DNA of 64,000 nt from Actinophytocola sp044466355 (GTDB lineage Bacteria; Actinomycetota; Actinomycetes; Mycobacteriales; Pseudonocardiaceae). Position numbers and translations under genes: made by a program. Location of the stretch: positions 186,001 to 250,000 of the forward strand of contig NZ_JBITMQ010000001.1 in assembly GCF_044466355.1 (NCBI RefSeq), read 5' to 3'. Positions 36,413 to 44,109 of the stretch are shown here, one piece after another (within the stretch, counting starts at the first letter, position 1; each line of letters opens with the position of its first letter). Under the pieces are notes generated by a model. It was not told where the DNA came from. It saw only the letters and a list, made by a program, of their open reading frames with translations, and made no database searches.

Positions 36413-39014
36413 GACGCGCCAGCACCCGGTCCGCCGCGGGGTGGTGGATCTCGCGGTAGATGTCCAGGGCCTCACGCAGGGCCGACATCGTCGTCGCCGG
36501 ATCGCGACACGCGTCGGCCAGGTGTTCCAGTGCCACGGCCTCCCAGTACCGGTCGCCGAGTTGCCGGTCGAGTCGCGCCGACTCCCGATAGCACGTGATG
36601 GCGTTCTCGTACTCGCCCGCTGTCTCCGCGATCTCCCCCAAGGTGAGCAGCGCGTCGGCCTGGCCTTCCACCTGACCGATCGACCCGTACAGCTCGAGCG
36701 CCTGTGAACAGAGTGGCCGCGCCTGTTCATGTCGCTCCAGCGCGCACATCTGCTGTCCCATCGCGATCAACGCGTCCGCACGGGCAAGGGGACTGTCGCC
36801 GTCACGGCTGAGTTCCCAGGCGGCGCGGGCGTGGGCCAGCGCCTCGCTGTGGTTGCCGCGTCCGCCAAGGACCCTGGCGTACACGAGATGGTTCTTGACG
36901 ATGCCGTCGTGATCTCCCAGGGCGTGGTAGAGCGCGGCGGCGCGGTCGAGCAGGTCGACCGCTTCGTCGTGGTGACCGAGGCGGGCGAGGGAACTCGCCA
37001 GGTGCCGGGACATCACGGCTTGACCGAGGCGGTCTCCGCCACTGACGACCGCGGCCAGGGCGGTCCGCTGAACGTCCACCCGCTCGCCCCACCTGCCGCT
37101 GCGGCGAATGTAAGTCGTGCCGGCCCACGCGAGACGCCAGGCACGATCCACGAAACCGTGTTCTGCCGCGACGCCGACCATCGCCTGCAAGGTGGTGTGC
37201 TCGCGGCTGAACCAAGCGATCGCGCTCTCGTAGTCGGTGACCTCCGGGTTGGCCGGCGGCTGGTCCGGTGCCGCCCTCTCGTGCCGGTGCGGCTGGATGA
37301 TCCGGTCCGCGTGCGTCGTCGTCCGCAGGTAGTGGTCGACAAGCCGGTCCACCGCGGCGCGTCGTTCCGGGTCGTCCGCGCACAGTTCGGTGGCGTAGGC
37401 CCGCACCAGGTCGTGAAAGCGGAATCGTCCGGGCACGTACTCGGTCAGCAGATGAGCGCGGGTCAGCTCTCGCAGCGCTGCCGGAGCCTGGTCGCCGACC
37501 AGCGCGAGGCAGGCCGCGACGCCCACGTCGGTGCCCGGATGAGCCCCGAGCAGCCGGAACAGCCGTGCGGCCGCCGCCGTCAGCACCGCGTAGGACCATG
37601 AGAACACCGCTCGCGGGCTCAGATCGGCGTCACCCAGCGACAGCCGGTCTAGCCGGTGACGTTCGTCGCGCAGGCCGCGCACGAGCGTGCCGATCGACAG
37701 CGCCGGCTGACTCGCCGCCTGCGCGGCGGCAACGCTCAGTGCGAGCGGCAACCGGACACACAGCTCGATCAGCTCCGCGGTGGCTTCCGGCTCGGACCTC
37801 AGCCGGGCCGGGGCAACCCGCTCGGCCAGCAACGCGAGTGCGTCGGACTCCGGCAGTGCGTCGAGTGCGATGCGGTGTGCACCATCCCTGACCACCACGC
37901 TGTCCATGCGGTCGCGGCTGGTGATCACCACGGCGCAGGTCGGCGACGCGGGCAGTAGCGGGCGGACGTGGTTGCTGGAGCGTGCGTTGTCCAGTACGAC
38001 GAGCATGCGCCGCTCGGCGAGAAGGCTGCGGTAGAGCGCGGTCTTGGCATCAAGCTCGATCGGGATCGCGTGTGCCGAAACGCCGAGCGCCTGCAGGAAA
38101 CCATGCAGGGCCTCGCCGGAATCCATCGGTTCCCGCTCGTCGAAGCCGCGAAGGTCGACGTGCAGCTGGCCGTCGGGGAACAGGTGCCGGACGCGGTGTG
38201 TCCACGTGAGTGCCAGGGCCGTCTTGCCGACGCCGGCCATCCCGTCGATCGTCGCGATGACAAGGCCCGCACGTTCGGTGACCAGTTCGGTGAGGTGGGT
38301 CAGCTCGGCCTCCCGGCCGACGAACTGGCGGGTGGCGGGCGGGAGTTGATGGGGCACCGGCGAGACCACGTGCCGCGGTCGTTCGTTGCCCGGCAACGGC
38401 GCGCCGTCCACGAGTCGCACCCATGCCGGCGTGTCGGTCTCCTTCTCCGAGATGTGGATCTGGCGGTAGGTGTCACGTTCGGCGGTCTCGCTGTGCCAGA
38501 CCACCTCGTCGAAGAACCAGTCCGACACGACGATCGCCAGCAACCCGGTCGAGAGCTCGTGCGCCTGCTTGAACGCCGCGGAGTCGATCAGCCGGAACGC
38601 GAGGTTCACCGCCCTGCCCGCGACGCCGTGGTCGTCGTGGTGCACTTCGCCCGCGTGCAGCGACAGCCGCAACCGGATCCGCTCCTCCTCGGGACATGTC
38701 GAGTTGTGGGCGCGCAGCGCGGTGACGAGCCGATCGAGCAGTTTCTCGACGAGAACGCTCTTCGGGACGGTCGCCGCGATCACCACGAGCACGCCGTCGC
38801 CGCGGTCCTCGTGGTGGCAGTCCCGCCACCGGACACCTGCCTCGTCGAGCGCCCTCTCCAGCAGCTGGTACATGGCCCGGCGGATCGCGAGCTGGTGCAG
38901 GTTGGTCCGCCGCGGATCTCCGAACGCGGACACGTCGACGACCAGCACTGTCCGATGAACCGCCGGTGGAACCGCCATGGCACCATCAAACGCACCACCG
39001 GAAGGGGTGTGCAA
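36399..39014 (-). CDS. Nucleotide-cyclase-homology / NB-ARC STAND ATPase / TPR protein
   Basis: An 871-residue three-part signalling protein. Residues 20-200 resemble a class III nucleotide cyclase: VVDVSAFG (first metal Asp), EDRGDGVLVV (second metal Asp) and AVNLAFRL (Asn and Arg of the active site). The NB-ARC core follows with Walker A GMAGVGKTALA and Walker B RMLVVLDNARSS, then an AfsR/STAND-type helical region, then several TPRs to the end. The TTG start at 39014 has GGAG upstream; an ATG at 38978 would remove 12 residues. The base-specifying lysine typical of adenylate cyclases is not evident, so the cyclase part may be degenerate or act as a sensor. Confidence 0.85.
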   Translation of the reverse strand: MHTPSGGAFDGAMAVPPAVHRTVLVVDVSAFGDPRRTNLHQLAIRRAMYQLLERALDEAGVRWRDCHHEDRGDGVLVVIAATVPKSVLVEKLLDRLVTALRAHNSTCPEEERIRLRLSLHAGEVHHDDHGVAGRAVNLAFRLIDSAAFKQAHELSTGLLAIVVSDWFFDEVVWHSETAERDTYRQIHISEKETDTPAWVRLVDGAPLPGNERPRHVVSPVPHQLPPATRQFVGREAELTHLTELVTERAGLVIATIDGMAGVGKTALALTWTHRVRHLFPDGQLHVDLRGFDEREPMDSGEALHGFLQALGVSAHAIPIELDAKTALYRSLLAERRMLVVLDNARSSNHVRPLLPASPTCAVVITSRDRMDSVVVRDGAHRIALDALPESDALALLAERVAPARLRSEPEATAELIELCVRLPLALSVAAAQAASQPALSIGTLVRGLRDERHRLDRLSLGDADLSPRAVFSWSYAVLTAAAARLFRLLGAHPGTDVGVAACLALVGDQAPAALRELTRAHLLTEYVPGRFRFHDLVRAYATELCADDPERRAAVDRLVDHYLRTTTHADRIIQPHRHERAAPDQPPANPEVTDYESAIAWFSREHTTLQAMVGVAAEHGFVDRAWRLAWAGTTYIRRSGRWGERVDVQRTALAAVVSGGDRLGQAVMSRHLASSLARLGHHDEAVDLLDRAAALYHALGDHDGIVKNHLVYARVLGGRGNHSEALAHARAAWELSRDGDSPLARADALIAMGQQMCALERHEQARPLCSQALELYGSIGQVEGQADALLTLGEIAETAGEYENAITCYRESARLDRQLGDRYWEAVALEHLADACRDPATTMSALREALDIYREIHHPAADRVLARLTSS

Positions 39015-39193
39015 GGAAGGACTCCGCCGCGAGAAGGTCTGCCGCGTGGGCTCATCGCGGTGCGGCTACCACGGTCGCGCGCCTTGCCCTGCCAGAGCTC
39101 CAGGGCGGAGCCGAGCGCGGCGAGCTCGCCCAGCGACGTCCCGCGCCACACGGCGTTCCCGTGCCGGCTCGCACAGTTCCTGTCGTCACCGTG

Positions 39194-40522
39194 TCACGAG
39201 GACCTGCCGGCCGGCGTCCGCGCCTGGACCTCGGCGATCGCGTCCGCCAGGTCGGCGACGAACTGACCCAGCGCGTCGTCGTCGAGGTCGTGCAGGGTGA
39301 GCCGCACGAACGGGGTGTCGGAGTCCGCGTCGACGTGGAACGTCTCGCCGGAGCGGACCAGCCAGCCCCGCCGCATGAGCGCGGTGGACACCGAGCCCGC
39401 GTCGCACCCGGTGTCGGCCCACAGGTTCAGGCCGTCGCCGACCCTGGCGGAAACGCCCTGGGCGGCAAGGAGTTCTCCCGCGGCGCGGTTGCGCTCACCG
39501 TAGTGCGCGGCGGCCCGGTCCACGAGCGCGCGGCTGTCCGGCTCCGACAGCATGGCGAACGCAGCCTGCTGGAGGATGTGGCTGACCCAGGTGCTTCCCG
39601 GGGACAGCCGCGTGCCGAGCCGCTGCGCCGTGACCGGGTCGCTGGCGACGAACGCGAGCCGCAGGTCCGGGCCGAGGAACTTCGACACCGAGCGGACAAG
39701 TGCCCATCGACGGTGTTCCGGAGCGATCACCGTGTGGTAGGCGTTCGCGGAGAGCATCGAGAAGTGGTCGTCCTCGATCACCAGCAGGTACGGGTGCGCG
39801 ACGAGCAGGGCGCGCAGCTGTTCTGCCCGCCGCGGCGACAAGCTCGCCCCGGTCGGGTTGTGGGCGCGTGGGGTGCAGACGACCGCGCGGATGCCCGCCG
39901 CCACCGCGGCCTCCAGGCCGGCGACCGTCATGCCCTCGTCGTCGACCGGGATCGCCACCGGCCGGTACCCGGCCAGCCGCACCGCGTTGATGCTCGACAG
40001 GAAGCAGGGTTCCTCGAGTCCCACGAGGTCACCCGCGGTGAGTGTCTGCGTCAGCAGCCGCTCGACCGCGTCGACCGCGCCACCGGCGAGGCTCAGCCGG
40101 AACCCGCGCGGCTGCGCCGCCTCCAGCCACGACGTCGCCCACGCGGCCAGGTCCGGGTCGATCAGCGCGTCGCCGTACAGCGCGGCCCGGCGGACCCCGG
40201 CCAGTGCCGCGCCGAGATCCGGGAGCAGTGCGGGATCGGGGTTGCCGCTGCCGACGTCCCGCAACGAGGTGCCCGCGGCGAACCCCTCCTGGCCGAGCGG
40301 CGCCGGTTCCCCGGCCACCACGGTCCCCGCGCGGCCTCGGCTGACCACGGCACCGGCTCGGGCCAGCGCGAGGTAGGCCGCCGAGACGGTGTTGCGGTTC
40401 ACCCCCAACTGTGCGGCCAGTGCCCGCACCGGCGGCAGCGCCTCGCCCGCACGCAACTGCCCGGCGTCGATCTGCGCACGCACACTGTCGACGATCTCGC
40501 TCGCCGTCGCCCCTTCGATCAT
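39194..40522 (-). CDS. MocR-type GntR/aminotransferase transcriptional regulator
   Basis: The 442-residue protein joins a GntR winged helix (LPPVRALAAQLGVNRNTVSAA, about 30-50) to a fold-type I aminotransferase domain. The PLP site includes RAHNPTGASLS and the lysine in LVRSVSKFLGPDLRL. MocR proteins use PLP to sense an amino compound and activate nearby genes. The ATG at 40522 is set by GAGGAGG; the longer frame upstream lacks a ribosome site. It diverges from the AhpD-like gene, but the palindromes between them resemble a MarR site and need not be its own. Confidence 0.92.
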   Translation of the reverse strand: MIEGATASEIVDSVRAQIDAGQLRAGEALPPVRALAAQLGVNRNTVSAAYLALARAGAVVSRGRAGTVVAGEPAPLGQEGFAAGTSLRDVGSGNPDPALLPDLGAALAGVRRAALYGDALIDPDLAAWATSWLEAAQPRGFRLSLAGGAVDAVERLLTQTLTAGDLVGLEEPCFLSSINAVRLAGYRPVAIPVDDEGMTVAGLEAAVAAGIRAVVCTPRAHNPTGASLSPRRAEQLRALLVAHPYLLVIEDDHFSMLSANAYHTVIAPEHRRWALVRSVSKFLGPDLRLAFVASDPVTAQRLGTRLSPGSTWVSHILQQAAFAMLSEPDSRALVDRAAAHYGERNRAAGELLAAQGVSARVGDGLNLWADTGCDAGSVSTALMRRGWLVRSGETFHVDADSDTPFVRLTLHDLDDDALGQFVADLADAIAEVQARTPAGRSS

Positions 40523-40610
40523 CCGGGCCCTCCTCGAAAGTCCGCCCCCACAGTGGCACGGGGTGCGGCCATGCCGGTGCACCGCATCACGTCGAACCAT
40601 CTGGAATATT

Positions 40611-40644
40611 TGTCCTAGGACATGTTAGCGTCTGTCCTATGACA
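40611..40644. promoter_or_regulatory. Two palindromic boxes upstream of the AhpD-like gene
   Basis: TGTCCTAGGACA (40611-40622, perfect palindrome) and TGTCCTATGACA (40633-40644, one mismatch) are 22 bp apart start to start, two helical turns. Similar boxes precede the MarR gene (41362) and the catalase gene (43235). Confidence 0.6.
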
Positions 40645-40686
40645 AAAGTGGAACGGCGCGGCCCGTCCACTGATCGAGGAGAAACC

Positions 40687-41226
40687 ATGAACCGAATCGA
40701 CCTGATCGCCCCCGACCAGATCACCGACGGACGGGCCGAGACTCTCGCCGAGATCAAGAACGCGTTCGGTCTCGTGCCGAACATGTTCAAGGCGGTGGCC
40801 AACTCGCCCGCCGCGCTCACGAGCATGTGGGCGCAGTTCGGCGCGCTCGCCGACGGCGTGCTCGGCGCGAAGCTCGGTGAGCAGGTCGCCGTCGCCGTCG
40901 CCGACCGCAACCGTTGCGACTACTGCCTTTCCGCGCACACGCTGCTCGGGAAGAAGGCGGGTGCGACCGCCGAGGAGATGGCCGAGGCGCAGAGCGGGCG
41001 CTCGGCCGACCCGCGCACGAGCGCCGTGCTGACCCTGGCCACCGCGCTGGTGGACAAGCGCGGCCAGATCGCCGACTCGGACGTCCAGGCCGCTCGCGAC
41101 GCCGGGCTCAGCCAGGAGGAGATCGTCGAGACCGTGGCACACGTCGCGTTGAACGTGTTCACCAACTACATCAACGTGGCGCTTGGCGTCCCGGTCGACT
41201 TCGAGCGGGTTCCGCTCACCAGGTAG
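40687..41226 (+). CDS. AhpD-like / carboxymuconolactone decarboxylase family peroxidase
   Basis: A 179-residue alkylhydroperoxidase-D-like protein. The redox CxxC with downstream His is plain in RNRCDYCLSAHTLLGKKAG; the helix ALNVFTNYINVALGVPVDF closes the domain. Proteins with this motif reduce organic peroxides through the two cysteines. ATG at 40687 follows GAGGAG. The MarR gene with cysteines lies downstream after a strong terminator, and a catalase gene is next. Paired TCCTAGGA boxes in the promoter suggest redox-controlled repression. Confidence 0.93.
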   Translation: MNRIDLIAPDQITDGRAETLAEIKNAFGLVPNMFKAVANSPAALTSMWAQFGALADGVLGAKLGEQVAVAVADRNRCDYCLSAHTLLGKKAGATAEEMAEAQSGRSADPRTSAVLTLATALVDKRGQIADSDVQAARDAGLSQEEIVETVAHVALNVFTNYINVALGVPVDFERVPLTR

Positions 41227-41288
41227 GCCACCGCCGCGACACCCGCCGGTTCCCTCCGCCCGCCACCGCGGATGTCGCGCGGTCCCCG

Positions 41289-41332
41289 GTGCTCGTGCAT
41301 CCGAGTTCGCTCGTTCTCGGGTGCACGAGCAC
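41289..41332 (+). terminator. Stem-loop after the AhpD-like gene
   Basis: A 17-bp stem (41289-41305 with 41316-41332, one G-U pair) and a 10-nt loop lie 62 nt after the AhpD-like stop and 57 nt before the MarR start. There is no U run; likely a terminator or mRNA end. Confidence 0.7.
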
Positions 41333-41361
41333 TTCGCGTGTCGATTACCATGGATGTGGTA

Positions 41362-41375
41362 AGGAGTCCTATCCT
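41362..41375. promoter_or_regulatory. AGGAGTCCT box in the MarR promoter
   Basis: AGGA-G-TCCT, followed by ATCCT, lies 14 nt before the MarR start, inside its leader. It resembles the palindromes ahead of the AhpD-like and catalase genes, so autoregulation is likely. Confidence 0.5.
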
Positions 41376-41388
41376 CAAGGCGGAGTGC

Positions 41389-41994
41389 ATGACCGGGAAC
41401 CGAGCCGAGTCTGATCTGGACCGGCGGCTGACCGACGCGATCGAGCGGCTCGGGCACGGTCTGCGCGCGCTGTCGCAGCGCAGCGCCCGCGCGCAGGGTC
41501 TTTCGCCGCTGCAACAGCAGGCGGTGCTCGCGCTGGCCAGGATGCCCGCCGCCCAGCGCGAGGTGAACGCACTGGCCGCGGAGTTCGACGTCACCACGCC
41601 CACGATGTCCGACGCCGTCAGCGCGCTCGAACGCAAGGAGTTGCTCACGCGGTCGCCGGGAGCGGATGGCCGCCGCCGCCTGCTCACCCTCACCGAACGC
41701 GGCGGCGACGTCGCCCGTGAGCTCGCGGTGTGGGATCAGCAGGTGGTGGCAGCGGTCGCGAAACTGCCGGTGGAGGACCGCGCGACCACGCTGCACACGC
41801 TGCTGCGCGTGATCGCCGACCTGCAGAGAGACGGGGTGGTGAGCGTGACACGGATGTGCACCACCTGCCGGTTCTTCGGCCCGGGCGTGCACGCCGACCC
41901 TGCGGCTCCGCACCACTGCGACCTCCTGCGGAAACCCTTGCCGCTCACCGCTTTGCGCACCGACTGCGCCGAACACGAGCCGATCACCGCGTGA
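41389..41994 (+). CDS. MarR family regulator with a four-cysteine C-terminal extension
   Basis: A 201-residue protein. Residues 10-145 form the MarR winged helix (VNALAAEFDVTTPTMSDAVS; wing RSPGADGRRRLLTLT). A tail of about 50 residues carries C157-x2-C160-x16-C177-x15-C193 with His175 and His176 beside C177, a pattern suited to zinc or an iron-sulfur cluster. ATG at 41389 follows GGCGGAG. Between AhpD-like and catalase genes, and with similar palindromes at all three promoters, it is a likely peroxide, redox or metal sensor. OhrR-type sensing uses an N-terminal cysteine, absent here, so the mechanism would differ. Confidence 0.85.
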   Translation: MTGNRAESDLDRRLTDAIERLGHGLRALSQRSARAQGLSPLQQQAVLALARMPAAQREVNALAAEFDVTTPTMSDAVSALERKELLTRSPGADGRRRLLTLTERGGDVARELAVWDQQVVAAVAKLPVEDRATTLHTLLRVIADLQRDGVVSVTRMCTTCRFFGPGVHADPAAPHHCDLLRKPLPLTALRTDCAEHEPITA

Positions 41995-42019
41995 GCGCCG
42001 CCGTGCCCGCGGATCCACC

Positions 42020-43183
42020 TCACAGCGCGCCGATCGCCTCGCACGCCTTGCGCACTCCGGCGCCGTAGGCCGGGTCCGCCTGGCCGCAGTTGGCGATGTG
42101 CCGTTCGACGGTTTCCCGCCGGGCCCCCTTGATCGCCCGTGCCGTGTTCTCGAACAGCTGTCGCCGCTGCTCCTCGTCCATCAGGCGGAAGAGGTCACCC
42201 GGCTGCTGGAAGTAGTCGTCGTCCTCGCGGAAGTCGAAGTGGTCGGCAACGGAGCCCACGACCTGCCCGGGGTCGCCGTACCATGGCTGCTCGGCCCAGC
42301 GTCCGACGTTGTCCGGTTCCACGCCCGGAACGCCGATGCCCGGCACGAGGTTGGCGAGGGTGAGCGCGGCCTGCTCGACGTCGGCGAAGTAGTTCTCCGG
42401 GTTGCGGTTCAGCTCCAGCTTCCCGACCTCGATGAGCGGGTAGTCGGCCTTGCGCCACACCTTCGTGAGGTCGAAGGGGTGGAACCGGTAGTTCCGCGCG
42501 TCGGCCTCCGGCATGACCTGCACGTACAACGTCCACTTCGGAAACTCGCCGCGCTCGATGGCCTCGTACAGGTCACGGTGGTGCGATTCCCGGTCGGCGC
42601 CGATGATCTCCGCCGCCTCCGCGTCGGTGAGGTTCTGGATCCCCTGCCGCGTGCGGTGGTGGAACTTCACCCAGTGCCGCTCGCCCGTGGCGTTGACGAG
42701 GCTGAACGTGTGCGAGCCGAAACCGTGCATGTGCCGGTAGGACTTCGGGATCCCGCGGTCGCTCATGATGATGGTCACCTGGTGCAGCGACTCCGGAAGG
42801 TTCGTCCAGAACCCCCAGCTGTTCTCCGGGTCGCGCGTGTTCGTCCGCGGATCGCGCTTCACCGCACGGCTGAGGTCCGGGAACTTCAACGGATCGCGGT
42901 GGAAGAACACCGGGGTGTTGTTGCCCACCAGGTCCCAGTTGCCCTGCGACGTGTAGAAGCGCACGGCGAACCCGCGGATGCCGCGCTCGGCGTCCGCGGC
43001 ACCGCGTTTCCCGGCCACCGTGGAGAAACGCACGAAGGTCTCGCACTCGTTGCCGATCCTGTCGAACAGCGCGGCCTTGGTGTAGCGACTGATGTCGTGG
43101 GTCACCGTGAACCGTCCGAAGGCGCCGGACCCCTTCGCGTGCATCCGCCGTTCCGGGACCACCTCGCGGTCTGCGAACGTCAT
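42020..43183 (-). CDS. Catalase-family protein lacking the proximal-haem-ligand segment
   Basis: The 387-residue product is plainly a mono-functional haem catalase: MHAKGSG with distal His15, GNNTPVFF with distal Asn (about 88), GIPKSYRHMHGFGSHTF and LELNRNPENYF. Two parts are missing. The usual N-terminal arm of about 50 residues is absent. More strikingly, PGIG (281-284) joins directly to VPGVEPDNVGRWAEQ, skipping about 55-60 residues that normally carry the RxFxYxD motif with the haem-ligating tyrosine. The ATG at 43183 follows GAAAGAGAAG. It could be an inactive or altered haem protein, or a collapsed assembly. It is controlled by a palindrome shared with the peroxide group. Confidence 0.85.
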   Translation of the reverse strand: MTFADREVVPERRMHAKGSGAFGRFTVTHDISRYTKAALFDRIGNECETFVRFSTVAGKRGAADAERGIRGFAVRFYTSQGNWDLVGNNTPVFFHRDPLKFPDLSRAVKRDPRTNTRDPENSWGFWTNLPESLHQVTIIMSDRGIPKSYRHMHGFGSHTFSLVNATGERHWVKFHHRTRQGIQNLTDAEAAEIIGADRESHHRDLYEAIERGEFPKWTLYVQVMPEADARNYRFHPFDLTKVWRKADYPLIEVGKLELNRNPENYFADVEQAALTLANLVPGIGVPGVEPDNVGRWAEQPWYGDPGQVVGSVADHFDFREDDDYFQQPGDLFRLMDEEQRRQLFENTARAIKGARRETVERHIANCGQADPAYGAGVRKACEAIGAL

Positions 43184-43234
43184 TGCTTCTCTTTCGTGTT
43201 CACGCATGCTCGGCGAAGTTCGACCGTCGCACAA

Positions 43235-43255
43235 TTAGGTAGGACTCCTAGCTAA
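43235..43255. promoter_or_regulatory. Near-perfect palindrome in the catalase promoter
   Basis: TTAGGTAGGA and TCCTAGCTAA flank a single C: 9 of 10 positions pair. The core TAGGACTCCTA resembles the boxes at 40611 and 41362. It sits 52 bp before the catalase start and suits a MarR or Fur-family repressor. Confidence 0.6.
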
Positions 43256-43416
43256 AGTGTGGCATGCTGATCCGGGCGGCACAAGAGAGATCTCGACCGG
43301 TCCGGTGCGCCCGCTCGCGTGGCGCGACGGCACTGCCCCTCCGGAATCCGCGAGACGCCGGTCGACGGTCCAGCTTCCCGCCACCACCCGCTCCTGGACG
43401 TGGTATTGATGACGCT

Positions 43417-44109
43417 GTGTCGCTCAACGACGATCGAACGACGGAGCCGCGCCAGCTGAGCGCCCGGCTCGACCAGGTTGCCGCCGCCCTGGACTCGATG
43501 GGGCTGACCGTCGTGCGCCGCGCGGTCTACGAGGACGACCAGGGCGACGGCACCGGGGCGCTGGGGTGGCTGTGGGCCCAGAGCGAACCGCGGCGGTTCC
43601 CGGGCGAGACGTTCGATGTGGCAGTCACCTACAGCGCCGCCGAGGGCACCTGGAGCGTGGGCACGCCGTCCGGCAGCCTCTACCGGTTGAGCGACTCCGA
43701 CGAGCCCGGCCAGAGAATTCGTCAGCTCCTCGCCGAACCCGGGAACGGCAGCACCGAGGACGCAACGTCGCGAACGGTCCCCGAATGGGTGTGGCTGGTG
43801 CTCGGCGGAGTCGGCACGACCGTCGTGGCACCGTTCGTGCAGGCGGTTGTCGGGAAATCGGCCGAGGACGCGTATGCCGCGCTGCGTTCCCTGTTGCGGC
43901 GCAAGGAGAAGCCGCAGCAGGACGTCGGCATGCTCGAGCACACCTCGATCCTGGATCCGGACCACGACGTCCGCATCATCGGGCCCGACCCGATGCCGGC
44001 CGAGGCGGTGCGCCAGCTCGCCACGATGGACCGGGCGGAGATCGACGGGCATGTCCTCGTCTGGAACGACGACACACGAACATGGCACCGCTACCGGCGG
44101 CAGGGGTGA
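43417..44109 (+). CDS. Hypothetical membrane protein coupled to the TPR-CHAT gene
   Basis: A 230-residue protein of unrecognised family. Residues 10-100 form a soluble domain (RLDQVAAALDSMGLTVVRRAVYE), a single transmembrane helix lies near 128-150 (VPEWVWLVLGGVGTTVVAPFV), and a short cytosolic tail ends DGHVLVWNDDTRTWHRYRR. GTG at 43417 is used; earlier codons in the frame give basic low-complexity sequence. Its stop overlaps the start of the TPR-CHAT gene (GTGA), so the two are made together. It may be the membrane partner, sensor or substrate of the protease. Confidence 0.65.
   Translation: MSLNDDRTTEPRQLSARLDQVAAALDSMGLTVVRRAVYEDDQGDGTGALGWLWAQSEPRRFPGETFDVAVTYSAAEGTWSVGTPSGSLYRLSDSDEPGQRIRQLLAEPGNGSTEDATSRTVPEWVWLVLGGVGTTVVAPFVQAVVGKSAEDAYAALRSLLRRKEKPQQDVGMLEHTSILDPDHDVRIIGPDPMPAEAVRQLATMDRAEIDGHVLVWNDDTRTWHRYRRQG

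Noticed and set aside
36399..39014. Calling the NB-ARC protein a SARP/AfsR regulator
   Set aside because: Its N terminus is cyclase-like, not a SARP winged helix with a BTAD domain.
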